From assembly GCA_009746045.1 (NCBI GenBank), contig RPFO01001311.1:62001-126000 (forward strand): a stretch of 64,000 nt of DNA, written 5' to 3'. This document shows, piece after piece, positions 51,657-61,215 of the stretch (the first letter of the stretch is position 1; every line of letters starts with the position of its first letter). The stretch is from Mesostigma viride. Its lineage: Eukaryota > Streptophyta > Mesostigmatophyceae > Mesostigmatales > Mesostigmataceae. A program made the position numbers and the translations under genes. The notes beneath the pieces are model-generated. The model made no database searches, was not told where the DNA came from, and worked only from the letters and a program-made list of their open reading frames with translations.

Positions 51657-51884
51657 CGTATATTGCGTAATAGCTTCGGAAAATTAGATCAGCACGTGCG
51701 TCGTAGAAAGACGCATCGATTGTGATATTCACGGCTAAATTCGGTGATCAAACGTGAAAGTTATGAGCTCCGCCGTCAGCCATGGCTACCTCGTGGCTCG
51801 TGGCTTGTGGTTCGTGGCTTGTGGTTCGTGCACGCCATGGAGTACTATATGTTAATCTCATTAGGAAAAAATAATAATAATAAT

Positions 51885-52690
51885 TGCTTGCAGGGTGGAG
51901 CACTTGGATGAGAATTAAGATTATCCTGTAAAAAGCTATGAATCTTGAGGATTCAGGCTTATCCTTAAAAAGCCAGCGAACAACCCTTGGCGGGTTCAGT
52001 TCGGCCAGCCTGAGCCGGAGATACCCAAGCTGCACTTGCAGGGTCGAGCACTTGGATGATCATTGGTTAAGCTCATCCTGTAAAAAGCTATGAAGAGGAT
52101 TACTAAGGCTTATCCTTCGATCAAAAAGCCAGCGAACAATCCTTAGCGGGTTCAGTTCGGCCAGCCTGAGCCTGAGATACCCAAGTTGCTTGCAGGATAG
52201 AGCACTTGGAAGTGGATTAATTAATATATCCTGTAGAAAGCTATGAAGAGGATTAGGCTTATCCTTGAAAAAGCCATGGAGAGGATTATGCTTATCCTTT
52301 TAAAAATTGCACTGAAGAGGTTATTGCTTAGCCTATATTTGAAAAGCACTGAAGAGGTCATTGCTTAGCCTATTTGAAAAGCACTGAAGAGGTTATTGCT
52401 TAGCCTATATTTCAAAAGCTCTGCCCACTTGCGGCAGTGAGAGAAGCTATAGGGCGCCCTCCCTCCTTCTCGCTGTGTATATAGGGTTGAAGGTTCCTTT
52501 ACGTATACTCTGTATTGGCACCCACGTGACGCAGTCACATGCTTATTAATTAACTAATTAATATTTCAAAAGCACTGATGAAGAGGTTGTTGCTTAGCCT
52601 ATTCAGTTGAAAAGCACTGAAAAGGTCAGTATTGCTTAGCCTATTTGAAAAGCACTGAAGAGGTTATTGCTTGTTCCTTTTTGAGCGACT
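51885..52690. repeat. degenerate tandem repeats
   Basis: About 2.5 copies of a ~165-bp unit (GAGCACTTGGATGA, TCCTGTAAAAAGCTATGAA, GGGTTCAGTTCGGCCAGCC, GATACCCAAG) at 51,885-52,210 are followed by a series of 35-45-bp units (GAAAAGCACTGAAGAGGT, TATTGCTTAGCCTAT) to about 52,680. No gene is seen. An ATTAATTAACTAATTAAT run at about 52,543 marks a probable LINE tail. Confidence 0.7.
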
Positions 52691-54668
52691 ACAAAATGGC
52701 TGACGGCGGTATGGCTGACGGCGGAGTTCAGATCTTTTGCGTCTGAGCCCCAAATTCGGTCAGACCACTTGCATTCGATGCGCCTTTCTAAGACGCACTT
52801 GCCAGTATAAACGGTTACGGCTGCCACGCAGTATATAGACAATTAAGTTACGCACGTGACCAGCTATGACGACTACCAAAGCAAAACGAGGGCTGGAAAA
52901 GGAGCTGGCACAGCTTCCCAGCGCCCAGCCCAACCCTCTCGCCCTCGCCATTGTTCAGCCGCCAGGCTTACCCGCCAAACCCTCGCCAAGCGCCTCGCCT
53001 GAGCCCAAGAAACCATGCCACGATCGCCACAAATGGAGCAAATTCTTGCCCGGCGACGGAATGTTCTCCCTCCTCGAGTGGCAGCAGCTGTCGCCGCAGG
53101 AAGTCGTCGAAGTTCTCCAGTTCCTCACACAGGAGCGGAAGCTCTTTGTGACCTGGAGAGGGGGGGCGGCTATCGACTACCGCGACACGTCCTGGCTCTA
53201 CACCTGTGACGAATCCCGCCAACGCCTGTTTATCTTGACCAGCTACTACCAGCGCAGCTTCGGCAACATCCACAGAGCACTTTGGAACGCACTCAACGCC
53301 CCAGCCCCCGCACAGCCGGCAGCCCCATCGGCTTCCTCCCTCTGCAAGGATGACATCCGCGCAGTGCTGGAGGAGCACGTGACCTGGCCGCTGGCCGAGA
53401 AGATGACCTCGCTGAACACCACGCTCAACACGGTCGAGGCCCGGGTCTCCAACGTGGAAACCAAGGTCGTCCACAAGCTACAACCACAGTTCACGGCGCT
53501 ACACACCGCGGCGCAGGCTTCGGAAACGCATGCTGCACTTGTCTCTCGCCTTAACCAGGTGGAAGGCAAGTGCGGCGTGCTCAGTGAAGAAGCTTGAGGC
53601 CATCACCGCCCACCCCGAGGCCCTGGCCACACAGGTCCCAAAGCTAGCGGAGCAGACGGCCACCATTGCCTCCCAGCCACCCCGGCAGGATGCTGGTGAC
53701 CTCCCGCTCTCCTACGCGGACCTGCTGCGGTCAGCGACCGCCTCCACCACCGACGCCATCGCCACGAAGCTCCAGGAGCTGGAGGCCGGACCACCGCCAG
53801 GCCCAGCAACGGGAGGTCACCGATCGCGCTCGCCGCGAGTGCCGAGTGGTGCTACGTCGCTTCCCCCAGAAGCCAGGTGAGACGTCAACCTCCCTTGCTG
53901 ACGAGATCAAGAACCAGCTTCTTACCCTCATGGGCCTGGTAGGTGAGGTAGAACTGCGTGGGTGCCACCGCCTTCCCCACTCACGGGACAAGGCGGCCAC
54001 CCCACCAGTCCTGCTCACCTTCCTCTCCCCTGAGGATAAGCAGCGGTTCCTCTCTCGTCGCAAGCGGTTGCACGACCTCACCTGGACGCTGGATGACGAC
54101 CTAACCCCCGCTCAGCAACAGCAGCGACGCGACCTGTGGCCGGAATACCTCCGCCATAAGCAGGACCCCCAGAAGCCCAAGGTGTACTGGAGGGGCGGGG
54201 ACCTGATGATCAACCACAAGATGTGGACGCCCCCAGCGGGCTAGAATAGCAATAGCCCTAGCTTGTAACCATTGGAGTCACTGTCGCTAAGGCAGCCATG
54301 CCTAGAATGTTTGCCTAGCTGTGCCAACACACCTAGTCACGTGCCGCCAACGCACGGTACACAACCAGCCATAGCCTTAGCCTAGTTCTAGTACAGCCAT
54401 GCTACGCCCTGGCTATGTTCAGATTACTTGCCCACGCTCCTTGCTATGATATGCTCACATGGGTCTTATTGCACCCACAGTTTGCCGGATCGTTAGCCTG
54501 TCCTTTTAGCTAGCCGCGCCCGATTGCAGCTGTGGCAAGCCTTTGGCATGAAGGAGACTGGGGGTCTCTGCCCTTTCTCCTGTAGTGCACACACAGGGAT
54601 TAAAAGCACTTCGGTGCTCCGTGACTCCCCAACGGGAGCACGAGTTTAATTAATTAATTAATTAATTG
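52691..54668 (+). mobile_element. ORF1-only element copy b
   Basis: 5' UTR with ATGGCTGACGGCGGAGTTCA (about 52,714), an ORF1-like gene, and a 3' UTR ending in hairpin GCTCC/GGAGC (54,616-54,639) and (TTAA)n (54,646-54,668). The 3' end is nearly identical to that of LINE-C, yet no endonuclease or RT lies between, so it would depend on LINE-C for movement. Confidence 0.7.
52866..54244 (+). pseudogene. ORF1-like protein, copy b (two frame changes)
   Basis: ATG at 52,866 (MTTTKAKRGLEKELAQLP). A Pro-rich leader, a globular part (FLPGDGMFSLLEWQQLSPQE), heptad-like helices (LNTTLNTVEARVSNVETKV), a frame change near 53,590, further helices, a second change near 53,790, then an RNA-binding-like C-terminus (LLTFLSPEDKQRFLSRRKRL, LDDDLTPAQQQQRRDLWPEY) ending at 54,244. 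Similar in layout to L1-type ORF1 proteins. It is paired with no ORF2. Confidence 0.65.
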
Positions 54669-54899
54669 ATCCTTTTTGAAAAGCATGTGTGGTCAGTGCT
54701 GTGGGAATTTTTTCCCCTTAACGTGATCCTCTTTTTGCCTTTTTGGCTCTTCCAGTTTCGTGCTATTTAAAAAGTGGGGGGGATACAGTGGATCACACAC
54801 ATGATGATCGAGTGCTCTATCTATCATGCTGCCATAGATGTCTTCCAAGTGATAGTCTAGAACATAATGGCACGCCCTAGCAAAGCCACGAGCCACGAG
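54245..54899. other. 3' UTR of copy b and unassigned spacer
   Basis: 54,245-54,615 is the 3' UTR of the ORF1-only element. After its tail (54,669-54,899) I see no gene, only an AT-rich stretch with a G run (GTGGGGGGGATACAG near 54,774). Confidence 0.45.
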
Positions 54900-56205
54900 C
54901 CACGAGGTAGCCATGGCTGACCGCGGAGCTCATAACTTTTACGTTTGAGCACCGAATTCGGCTGTGAACATCACTATCGCTTCGTCTTTCTAAGACGCAC
55001 ATGCTGATATAATTTTTCGAAGCTAATATACGCAATATATGACGAGCAAACGCTCCTCCGCGCAACGCAGCCTGGCGGCTGCGCTCGGCCATGAAAATAC
55101 ATCTGCAGCTCCGGCTGCAGCTTCGCCATCAGGCCCGGCAGGCAGCGGTGACACTAGCTAGTCGCGCACTGGTGGTCGCCCCGAACCCTCCCGGGCTTAC
55201 TGCCTCGCCATCTGCATCGCCTGACCCTATACACAGCCCCTCAGCCGACAAAACAGGATCGAGGGCTTTCACGCCCCACAGAACCGCGCTTCAATTCGGC
55301 CCCAACCTTTCAAGGTCGACGATCACGACTGGAGTCACTGGACCAACATGTCGGCCCGGCAACTGCTCTGCATTGCCTCCTCGGGGGGGACTTCGCCTCG
55401 CTTTACGACCTGTGCCTCCATCTCCACAACATCAATCGCCTCAATTCCACCCGGACGGCAAATTTTCGTTTAACACCGACACTCTGCTCGGGTGCGCCCG
55501 CCCCCAACTCCATGCAGCACACCATTCTCAACTCCCTTCTCATGCGCTCTGACGGCGAGATCTGGGCTCCATCCATCTCCGCCCCCACACTCCGTTCCAT
55601 CCTTACGGAAGCCTTCCAGCAGCACGCGTGACCCCCCTTGCTACCGATATAGCAGCATTGGGCGGCACGCCAGTGGCTGCTGAGCTTCCTCACCTTTCCA
55701 CCACCGTCGCCTCCGCCTCCACCACCATTTCCGCCTCCACTGCCGACATGACGGCCCAGCTCCTCGACCTCGACCAGCGCCTCCAAGCCACCGCCACCGC
55801 CCTTGAGCGCTTGCATGACAGTATACCGCAGGCCTCACCGCCCAGGCGGTGAAGGCCGAAATCGCTGCCCAGCCGGCATCTGCTGGCCCGGCCAGTGATG
55901 CTCCCTCAACCTGGTCGGACTTGCAAGCATCACACCTGGACACCATGCATGCACCTCCACCATCGCGGCACAGCTCACGCAAGCAACAAGCACTCGACCT
56001 TCGCGAGGAGGCCGACATCACCCAGCGCAGCCACAATGTCATCGCCAAGCACTTCGACCAGCCGGTCGGTGAGACCTCCACGAGCCTTCTCACGGCTTTT
56101 AACGGCGACATTCTTGCCCCCATGCAACTCACCGCTGGTGAGCTGCGGATGTCGGCTGTCCGCCTCCCCCGCGCGCGGGGTAAGGCTGGCCCGGCACCCG
56201 TGCTC
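54900..56205 (+). pseudogene. ORF1-only element copy c, 3'-truncated
   Basis: The 5' UTR motif ATGGCTGACCGCGGAGCTCA (54,912) and ATG at 55,039 (MTSKRSSAQRSLAAALG) match copies a and b, followed by a premature stop near 55,160 and further frame pieces (55,628-55,852; 55,849-56,205 with LDLREEADITQRSHNVIAKH). The match to the other copies ends in the RNA-binding part at about 56,205 (GPAPVLPRL instead of PVLLTFLSPED). LINE copies normally lose 5', not 3', sequence, so this end is a breakpoint; giant-virus-like DNA begins right after it. Confidence 0.6.
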
Positions 56206-56271
56206 CCTAGGCTTCGCGAGGGCTACCCCTCGTTCGTGCGCGTGTTTTGAGCGTCGTTATCGTCGTTCGTG

Positions 56272-56358
56272 GCGGGACGCGGCAGGCCGTGGCGGGCGTG
56301 GCGGGACGCGGCAGGCCGTGGCGGGCGTGGCGGGACGCGGCAGGCCGTGGCGGGCGTG
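56272..56358. repeat. 29-bp tandem repeat, three copies
   Basis: Unit TGGCGGGACGCGGCAGGCC plus GTGGCGGGCG, three times, followed by degenerate GTGGCGGTTC and GTTGCAGGTC pieces to about 56,407. It lies close to the junction of LINE copy c and the viral block. Confidence 0.85.
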
Positions 56359-56407
56359 GCGGTTCGTGGCGGTCGTGGCGGTTCGTTGCAGGTCGTTGCA
56401 GGTCGAG

Positions 56408-57047
56408 TGTCGGCAGAGGCTGGAGAGGTTGGATGTTCTTCTCTCCGTGTTTTTGGAGAAGTCTATCCACGATCTTGGTCGAGAGAGGTTTCTCGTCGCG
56501 TGCCGTTTTTTTTGTCGACGAGAAGGCTATCCACGACCGATGGTCGAGAATGTCGGGAGGGGGCGTCTTAAATTTGTTCGATGGTCGGGCGGGGTTTAAG
56601 AGGGGGGGAGTTTGGATAGTCTTCTTTTGGTAGTCTTCTTTTTGGATAGAAAAAAAAAGTATTTTATGGCGTAAGGAAATTTTTCAGGGGGGTATAGGGT
56701 ATAGGGTGTAGGGTATAGGTGGAGTAATAGTTTGGCCGGGGGGGTAAAAAGAAGGCTATCCAAGAGAAGGCTATCCACGACCAACGGGCGAGAGTGGCTG
56801 GAGAGGTCGTCTTAAATTTGTTCGATGGTCGAGCGGGGTTTGAGAGGGGGGGATTTGGATAGTCTTCTCTTTTTTTTCCTGGTGACGGATGGACGGGCCG
56901 GGTTTGGCGGGGGTTTTGTTGGATAGTCTTCTCTTTTTTGGTGGGTAGAAGGCTATCCAAGTCGGGGCCGTGTTGAGAGCGTTCGAGCGGTGCTGTGCGC
57001 GCGCGTTTCAAAATTATGTGCGCTTTTTTGTATACGTGTTTCGCGCG
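56408..57047. other. virus-like intergenic region with repeated hairpins
   Basis: A ~150-bp block with GTCTTAAATTTGTTCGATGGTCG and GGATAGTCTTCT occurs twice (about 56,520-56,640 and 56,755-56,870). GGATAGTCTTCT and AGAAGGCTATCC form stems, e.g. 56,918-56,960. Also TTCTCGTCG/CGACGAGAA (56,489-56,524) and a TATAGGG-type run (56,691-56,722). No gene. Palindromic hairpins terminate and mark polyadenylation of transcripts in mimivirus-like viruses, a possible role here. Confidence 0.5.
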
Positions 57048-57902
57048 ATGGCGGTATCGTCCGATCGTTGCGGTGCGTTGACGGGCAAGGGCGGCCGGTG
57101 CGGGTGGCATACTTGGGGCGGCAGGAGCGCGTGCCCGCACCACGGGGGCGGGAGGAGGGGGAAGGGGAGGGGCGCGCCTGGGCGCGGGGGGCGGGCGCAC
57201 GGGGTCAGGGCGACCGGGTTCCGCGCGGCGGTGCAGAGGGCGCTCGGGGCCGGTTTCCGCCCGGGAGAGGCGAGCGATGCTAATCTGGCTAGGGTTAGGA
57301 AGGAGGAAGCCTTCCAAAGAGCGGTTCGTGACGCCCGTGACGCGGCAGGCGCAGCGGACGAGGCGGAGAGGCGTGCAGCAGCCCGGGCCCGCGCCGTGGC
57401 CCATTCCCCTAACCCCGAAGCCACCCGTGCCATCGCCGCCGAGTTGGGCGCCGAGGCGGCCCGTCTCAGAGCGCACGCCACTACCCTCGCTAATGCCCTA
57501 GGTGCTGCTGCGGACCCCTCAACACATGCCAAGTTATTCGCTATGGCTGCCGCGAGGGATGAGGAGGCGGAGGAGGCCGCCGCCGCCGCGGCCCTCGAGG
57601 CCGCCTTAGAGGCCGCCCCCGCGCTCACCCACAAAGAGCGACTGGAGGCCGCCGAGGAGGCCGAGAGGCAGGCCTACCGGCTCGAGAGCGACGACGAGGA
57701 CGACTACGTCCAGCACAGGGGGTACACGCGGGTGTTCACGCCGATATACACGCGGACGGAGACGCCGATGTACACGGGGGGGCGCGGGCATCCTGTCCGC
57801 TCGGGGGTGACTAGGCCTAGGAAGAGGAGCACTCCATCAGCCGGGGGGGCGCGTGCACGGGTAAAAAACACCGCGTCTAGTGGTAAATGTCTCTGCCCGT
57901 GA
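57048..57902 (+). CDS. giant-virus-like Cys/His zinc-motif protein
   Basis: ATG at 57,048 is chosen because the zinc motif follows directly (RCGALTGKGGRCGWH ... CPHH), and AT-rich sequence (AAAATTATGTGCGC, TTTTTTGTATAC) precedes it. The N-terminal motif C-x7-C-x2-H type is frequent in large algal-virus proteins (from memory). Then come a basic Gly/Arg part, a long Ala/Glu/Arg helical region (about residues 80-210), an acidic DDEDDY stretch, and short Thr/Tyr repeats (YTRVFTPIYTRTETPMYTGG). It may be a DNA-binding structural protein; function not established. It overlaps the next gene by 16 bp. Confidence 0.6.
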   Translation: MAVSSDRCGALTGKGGRCGWHTWGGRSACPHHGGGRRGKGRGAPGRGGRAHGVRATGFRAAVQRALGAGFRPGEASDANLARVRKEEAFQRAVRDARDAAGAADEAERRAAARARAVAHSPNPEATRAIAAELGAEAARLRAHATTLANALGAAADPSTHAKLFAMAAARDEEAEEAAAAAALEAALEAAPALTHKERLEAAEEAERQAYRLESDDEDDYVQHRGYTRVFTPIYTRTETPMYTGGRGHPVRSGVTRPRKRSTPSAGGARARVKNTASSGKCLCP

Positions 57903-58284
57903 AAGAAAAGGACGTCCAGGCGGCCTACAGCGCGAGGACGGGGGGCAGGCGCGAGGTGGTTTGTCAGGGGGGGAAGATCGACATCCTGGACGACGAGAGG
58001 GGCAGGATCGTCGAGGTGAAGGAATGGGGCAACTGGATGTACGGCGTGGGGCAGCTCATATCGTACGGGAAGGAATACCCCGGCCACAGCAAGGAGCTGC
58101 ACCTGTTCAGGTCCAGGTGGTCCGCGAACGTAACGCTCGACAAGCTGAAACACATCCTGAGCGTGTGCAAGATCGCCGATATAGCCGTGACACTGCACGA
58201 GAGCGTGGGGCTGTCGCTGCCGACCCCCCCCCTCCCCTGTGGAGACGCCTCCTGTGTCTCTCCGCCAAGGTCGCGCCCGACTAG
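57887..58284 (+). CDS. PD-(D/E)XK-nuclease-like protein
   Basis: ATG at 57,887, overlapping the previous gene. Residues 20-60 show the nuclease-fold pattern GGKIDILDDERGRIVEVKEW then GVGQLISYGKE, i.e. D, E-x-K and Q in the expected spacing; proteins of this kind occur in several large DNA viruses (from memory). As written the frame runs on to 58,453 through the antisense of the neighbouring gene. One slip in the C8 run at about 58,222 would end it at 58,284 (KVAPD stop), flush with the convergent gene's stop at 58,281, so I place the end there. The exact C-terminus is inferred. Confidence 0.6.
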
Positions 58285-59230
58285 TGGCGGATGCCAGCAT
58301 TACACCGCCGAGTCGAGTGCCGTGCGCATTTGCGCTTCCTGCCCGTCACCGGGTGCGTGCACCACCGGCGGGTCCTCGCGTTCCAGACGTTGCAATGACG
58401 CCGGTGGACGCAGTGCTGGTTGGTGCACCCGTGCCCCGTGCACGCCCTCATGATCTTGTCCGGGGTGGACTCCATCCAGACGGCGAGAGCGTCGGCGTCG
58501 TCCTCCACCTCCATGCCGAAAGTCTTGTAGTGTTTCACGAGATTCGCGTTTCTTTGGATTTCACCGCCCTTCTCCCGCAGCATGTCCTTCAAAGTCTGAG
58601 TGTCGTCGACGCCTTTAATTTCTTTGTCAAACTCGTGCGATGTTTCCGGGTGCTTGTCGATGAGCGCCCAAATATCGTCATATGAAAAATCTCTAGGGTT
58701 GGGTGGTACATACTTAGGAGCAGCTCTCCTCCCCACATGTCCTTCCGCGGATAAGTACACCCTACCGTTTACCGGGTCTTGCAACACTCTCCGATTCGCG
58801 TCGACGCCTCTCCAAAAATCTCTTTGCCTATGCCCTTCATCCCTGCCTTCTCCTCTTCCAGAGCAAGATCTGACATCTTGTTGCTCGGGGCAGTGTTTAC
58901 ATTAAACCAGGCGTAATACAAACCTCCGTTTCTTTTTTTCACTTCCAGTAATGCCAACTCACCGCTGTTTTTACGGAGCTCCGTCTTCGGATAATTATCG
59001 GGGTAATTTACCACCACGTTCCTCGTTGTTTTCCCCGGTTTTGAGGCGTAGGTAATATCGATTGGATAGTTGCTACCGTCCACCACTATGTTCCGTCCGG
59101 TGCTGTGGACTTCGGTGGGACTTTGCTGTACGTATTTACCAGGATTCTTCAGCCAATCACTTGTGTTGAGCCAATGGCCTCTCATCCCGTGCCCGTTTTT
59201 GTGACCGGTCGATTTCCTCACGCGCCCCAT
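58281..59230 (-). pseudogene. paralog P1 of a giant-virus-like family (one frameshift)
   Basis: Start MGRVRKSTGHKNGHGMRG at ATG 59,230 by comparison with P2 and P3. Parts: a b-strand-rich segment (STGRNIVVDGSNYPIDITY, VVVNYPDNYPKTEL), GLYYAWFNVNTAPSN, KGIGKEIF, then after a missing T in a T run near 58,808 the second frame GRVYLSAEGHVG, FSYDDIWALIDKHPE, MRACTGHGCTNQHCVHRRHC and CTHPVTGRKRKCARHS. The C-terminal Cys/His cluster probably binds zinc. Function unknown. Confidence 0.7.
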
Positions 59231-59274
59231 AATACTCATAGCGCATATAAAAAATCCTCACGCCGAATAGCCTC
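59231..59274 (-). promoter_or_regulatory. upstream element of P1
   Basis: Read on the minus strand: TTTTTTATATGCGCTATGAGTATT directly before ATGGGG, preceded by ATTCGGCGTGAGG. P2 has almost the same block (60,253-60,296), P3 a looser version. A likely viral promoter. Confidence 0.5.
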
Positions 59275-60252
59275 CTATCGACGCCGACGGACGCCAGCAT
59301 TACACTGCTGCGTCGAGTGCCGCGCGCATCTGCGCCCCCTGCCCGTCACCGGGTGCGCGCACCACCGGCGGCTCCTGGCGTTCCAGACGTTGCAATGCCG
59401 GCGGTGGACGCAGTGCTGGTTGGTGCACCCGTGGCCCGTGCACGCCCTCATGATCTTGTCCGGGGTGGAGGCCATATCGACGGCGAGAGCGTTGGAGTCG
59501 TCCTCCACCTCCATGCCGAGCGTCTTGTAGTAGTTCACGAGATTCAAGTTTCTTTGGATATCACCGCCCCTATACCGCAGCATTTTCTTCAAGAATTTAG
59601 AGTCGTCGATCAAGCCGCGTTTTGCGGCTATTCCAAGTTGTTTGTCAAAATCGATCGCTGTTTCCGGGTGCTTTTCGATGAGCGTCCAAATATCGTCGTA
59701 TGAAAAATCTTCAGGATTGGGTGGTTTATAAGGAACTCTTCTCCCCCCACATGTCCTTGCGCGGATAAGTACACGCGCCCGTGGACGGGGTCGTCCAGCA
59801 GCTTCCTGTTCGCGTCGACGCCTCTCCAAAACATCTCTTTGCCTATGCCCTTCATCCCTGCCTTCTCCCCTTCCAGAGCCACATCTGACGCACTGTTGTT
59901 CGGGGCAGTGTTTACATTAAAAAAGCGTAATACAAAGCATTGGGGTCTGTTTTTTTTTTCACTTGCAGATATGCAAGTTCGTCGTTCTGTTCCTTGAGTT
60001 CCGTATCAGGATAATTATCGGGGAAATTTACCACCACGTCCCTCGATTTTTTCCCCGGTTTTCCCCGGGGCCTGTAGGTAAAATCGAGTGGATAGCTTTG
60101 ACCGTCCAGCACTATGTTCCGTCCGGTGCTGTGGAATTCTTCTACAATGGCTGTTCGTCTTTCTCCCCTTTCCAGTTTTTGTCTGTGTTCACAAATCGGC
60201 CCCTCATCCTGTGCCCGTTTTTGTGACCGGTCGATTTCCTCACGCACCCCAT
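59275..60252 (-). pseudogene. paralog P2 of the giant-virus-like family (several frameshifts)
   Basis: ATG at 60,252 (ATGGGGTGCGTG). Pieces in changing frames: STGRNIVLDGQSYPLDFTY and VVVNFPDNYPDTEL (60,140-59,990), KGIGKEMFWRGVDANRK (59,880-59,820), GRVYLSAQGHVGG, then FSYDDIWTLIEKHPE through MRACTGHGCTNQHC and CAHPVTGRGRRCARHS to 59,275. At least three frame changes (near 60,200, 59,915 and 59,750) separate them. Full-length homology to P1 and P3 shows a tandem duplication now decaying, or uncorrected homopolymer errors. Confidence 0.65.
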
Positions 60253-60300
60253 AATACTAATTAGCGCATAAAAAAACGCACGCCGAATATCCCCCTATTG

Positions 60301-61215
60301 TCATTTACGGACGCGAGCCTTACACTGCTGTGTCGAGTGCCGTGCGCATCGGCGTCTCCTGCCCGTCACCGGGTTGGTGCACCACCTGCGGCCCCTGGCG
60401 TTCCAGACGTTGCAATGCCGGCGGTGGACGCAGTGCTGGTTGGTGCACCCGTGGCCCGTGCACGCCCTCATGATCCTGTCCGGGGTGGAGGCCATATTGA
60501 CCCAGGTCCCATCACGGTCATCCTCGACCTCCATGCCGAGCGTCTTGTAGTAGTCCACGAGCTTCATGTTGTTTTGGATTTCGCCGCCCCTCTCCCACAT
60601 CAAGGTGTAGGGGTCGCTGCCGGGGGGTAATTGTTCCATTTCTTCCTCCAGCATGCGCGCCGTGGCGGGGTACTTTTCGATGAGACTCCAGGGCTCGTCG
60701 TTCGTGGCGTTGTCGGGGTCGGGTGATACGTATTTCGCTTTTCTCCCCCCCGTGCTCGCGACCGCGGACAGCGACACCCTCCCGTGGATGGGGTCCTCCA
60801 TGTGTCTCTTGTTGGCGTCGACGCCTCTCCAGAAGATTTCTTTGCCGAGACCGCTCATCGCGTCCTTTTCTCCCTGGCTCGCGTGATCCGACCTCCAGTT
60901 GCTATTGGCCGTGTTCACTTTAAACAGAGCGTAATACAACCCGTTGTCTTGGTTATTTACCACCAGGGATCCCAGATTGTCGGCGTAATCCCGGAGAGCG
61001 GTGTGCGGGTAGTTAACTGGGTAATTGACCACCACGTCCCTTGAAGGCAAGCCATCGACCACCCGCGGCCTGTACGTAAAATCCAGGGGGTAATTGCGTC
61101 CGTCGAGCACTATGGACCGCCCCGTGCCGTGTTTCTCGTGCTCGTTGTCGGGCCTCCCCCGTTTGGACCGGGTTATGGCCCTCATGTCGTGCCCGACTTT
61201 TTTTGCGCGCCCCAT
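60301..61215 (-). CDS. paralog P3 of the giant-virus-like family (intact)
   Basis: 304 codons, ATG at 61,215 (MGRAKKVGHDMRAIT). Same order as P1 and P2 in one frame: GRSIVLDGRNYPLDFTYRP, RDVVVNYPVNYPHTAL, GLYYALFKVNTANSN, GLGKEIFWRGVDANKR, GRVSLSAVAS, a helical middle (EPWSLIEKYPATARMLEEEM), TLGMEVEDD, and the Cys/His-rich end MRACTGHGCTNQHCVHRRHC with C-x2-PVTGRRRRCARHS. No known domain; the C-terminus looks zinc-binding. Shares a 58-bp divergent promoter with the fibre-like gene at 61,274. Confidence 0.7.
   Translation of the reverse strand: MGRAKKVGHDMRAITRSKRGRPDNEHEKHGTGRSIVLDGRNYPLDFTYRPRVVDGLPSRDVVVNYPVNYPHTALRDYADNLGSLVVNNQDNGLYYALFKVNTANSNWRSDHASQGEKDAMSGLGKEIFWRGVDANKRHMEDPIHGRVSLSAVASTGGRKAKYVSPDPDNATNDEPWSLIEKYPATARMLEEEMEQLPPGSDPYTLMWERGGEIQNNMKLVDYYKTLGMEVEDDRDGTWVNMASTPDRIMRACTGHGCTNQHCVHRRHCNVWNARGRRWCTNPVTGRRRRCARHSTQQCKARVRK

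Larger units (their letters stand above)
48512..51800 (-). mobile_element. ORF1-only element copy a, split by a hAT element
   Basis: In minus orientation: a 5' UTR with ATGGCTGACGGCGGAGCTCA (RC, about 51,790), an ORF1-like gene from ATG 51,656, and a 3' UTR ending in a hairpin (GCAGGGGGTCACTCCCTGC, RC near 48,510-48,535) and the (TTAA)n run shared tail-to-tail with LINE-C. A hAT element occupies 49,660-51,197. No endonuclease or RT is present. Confidence 0.65.
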
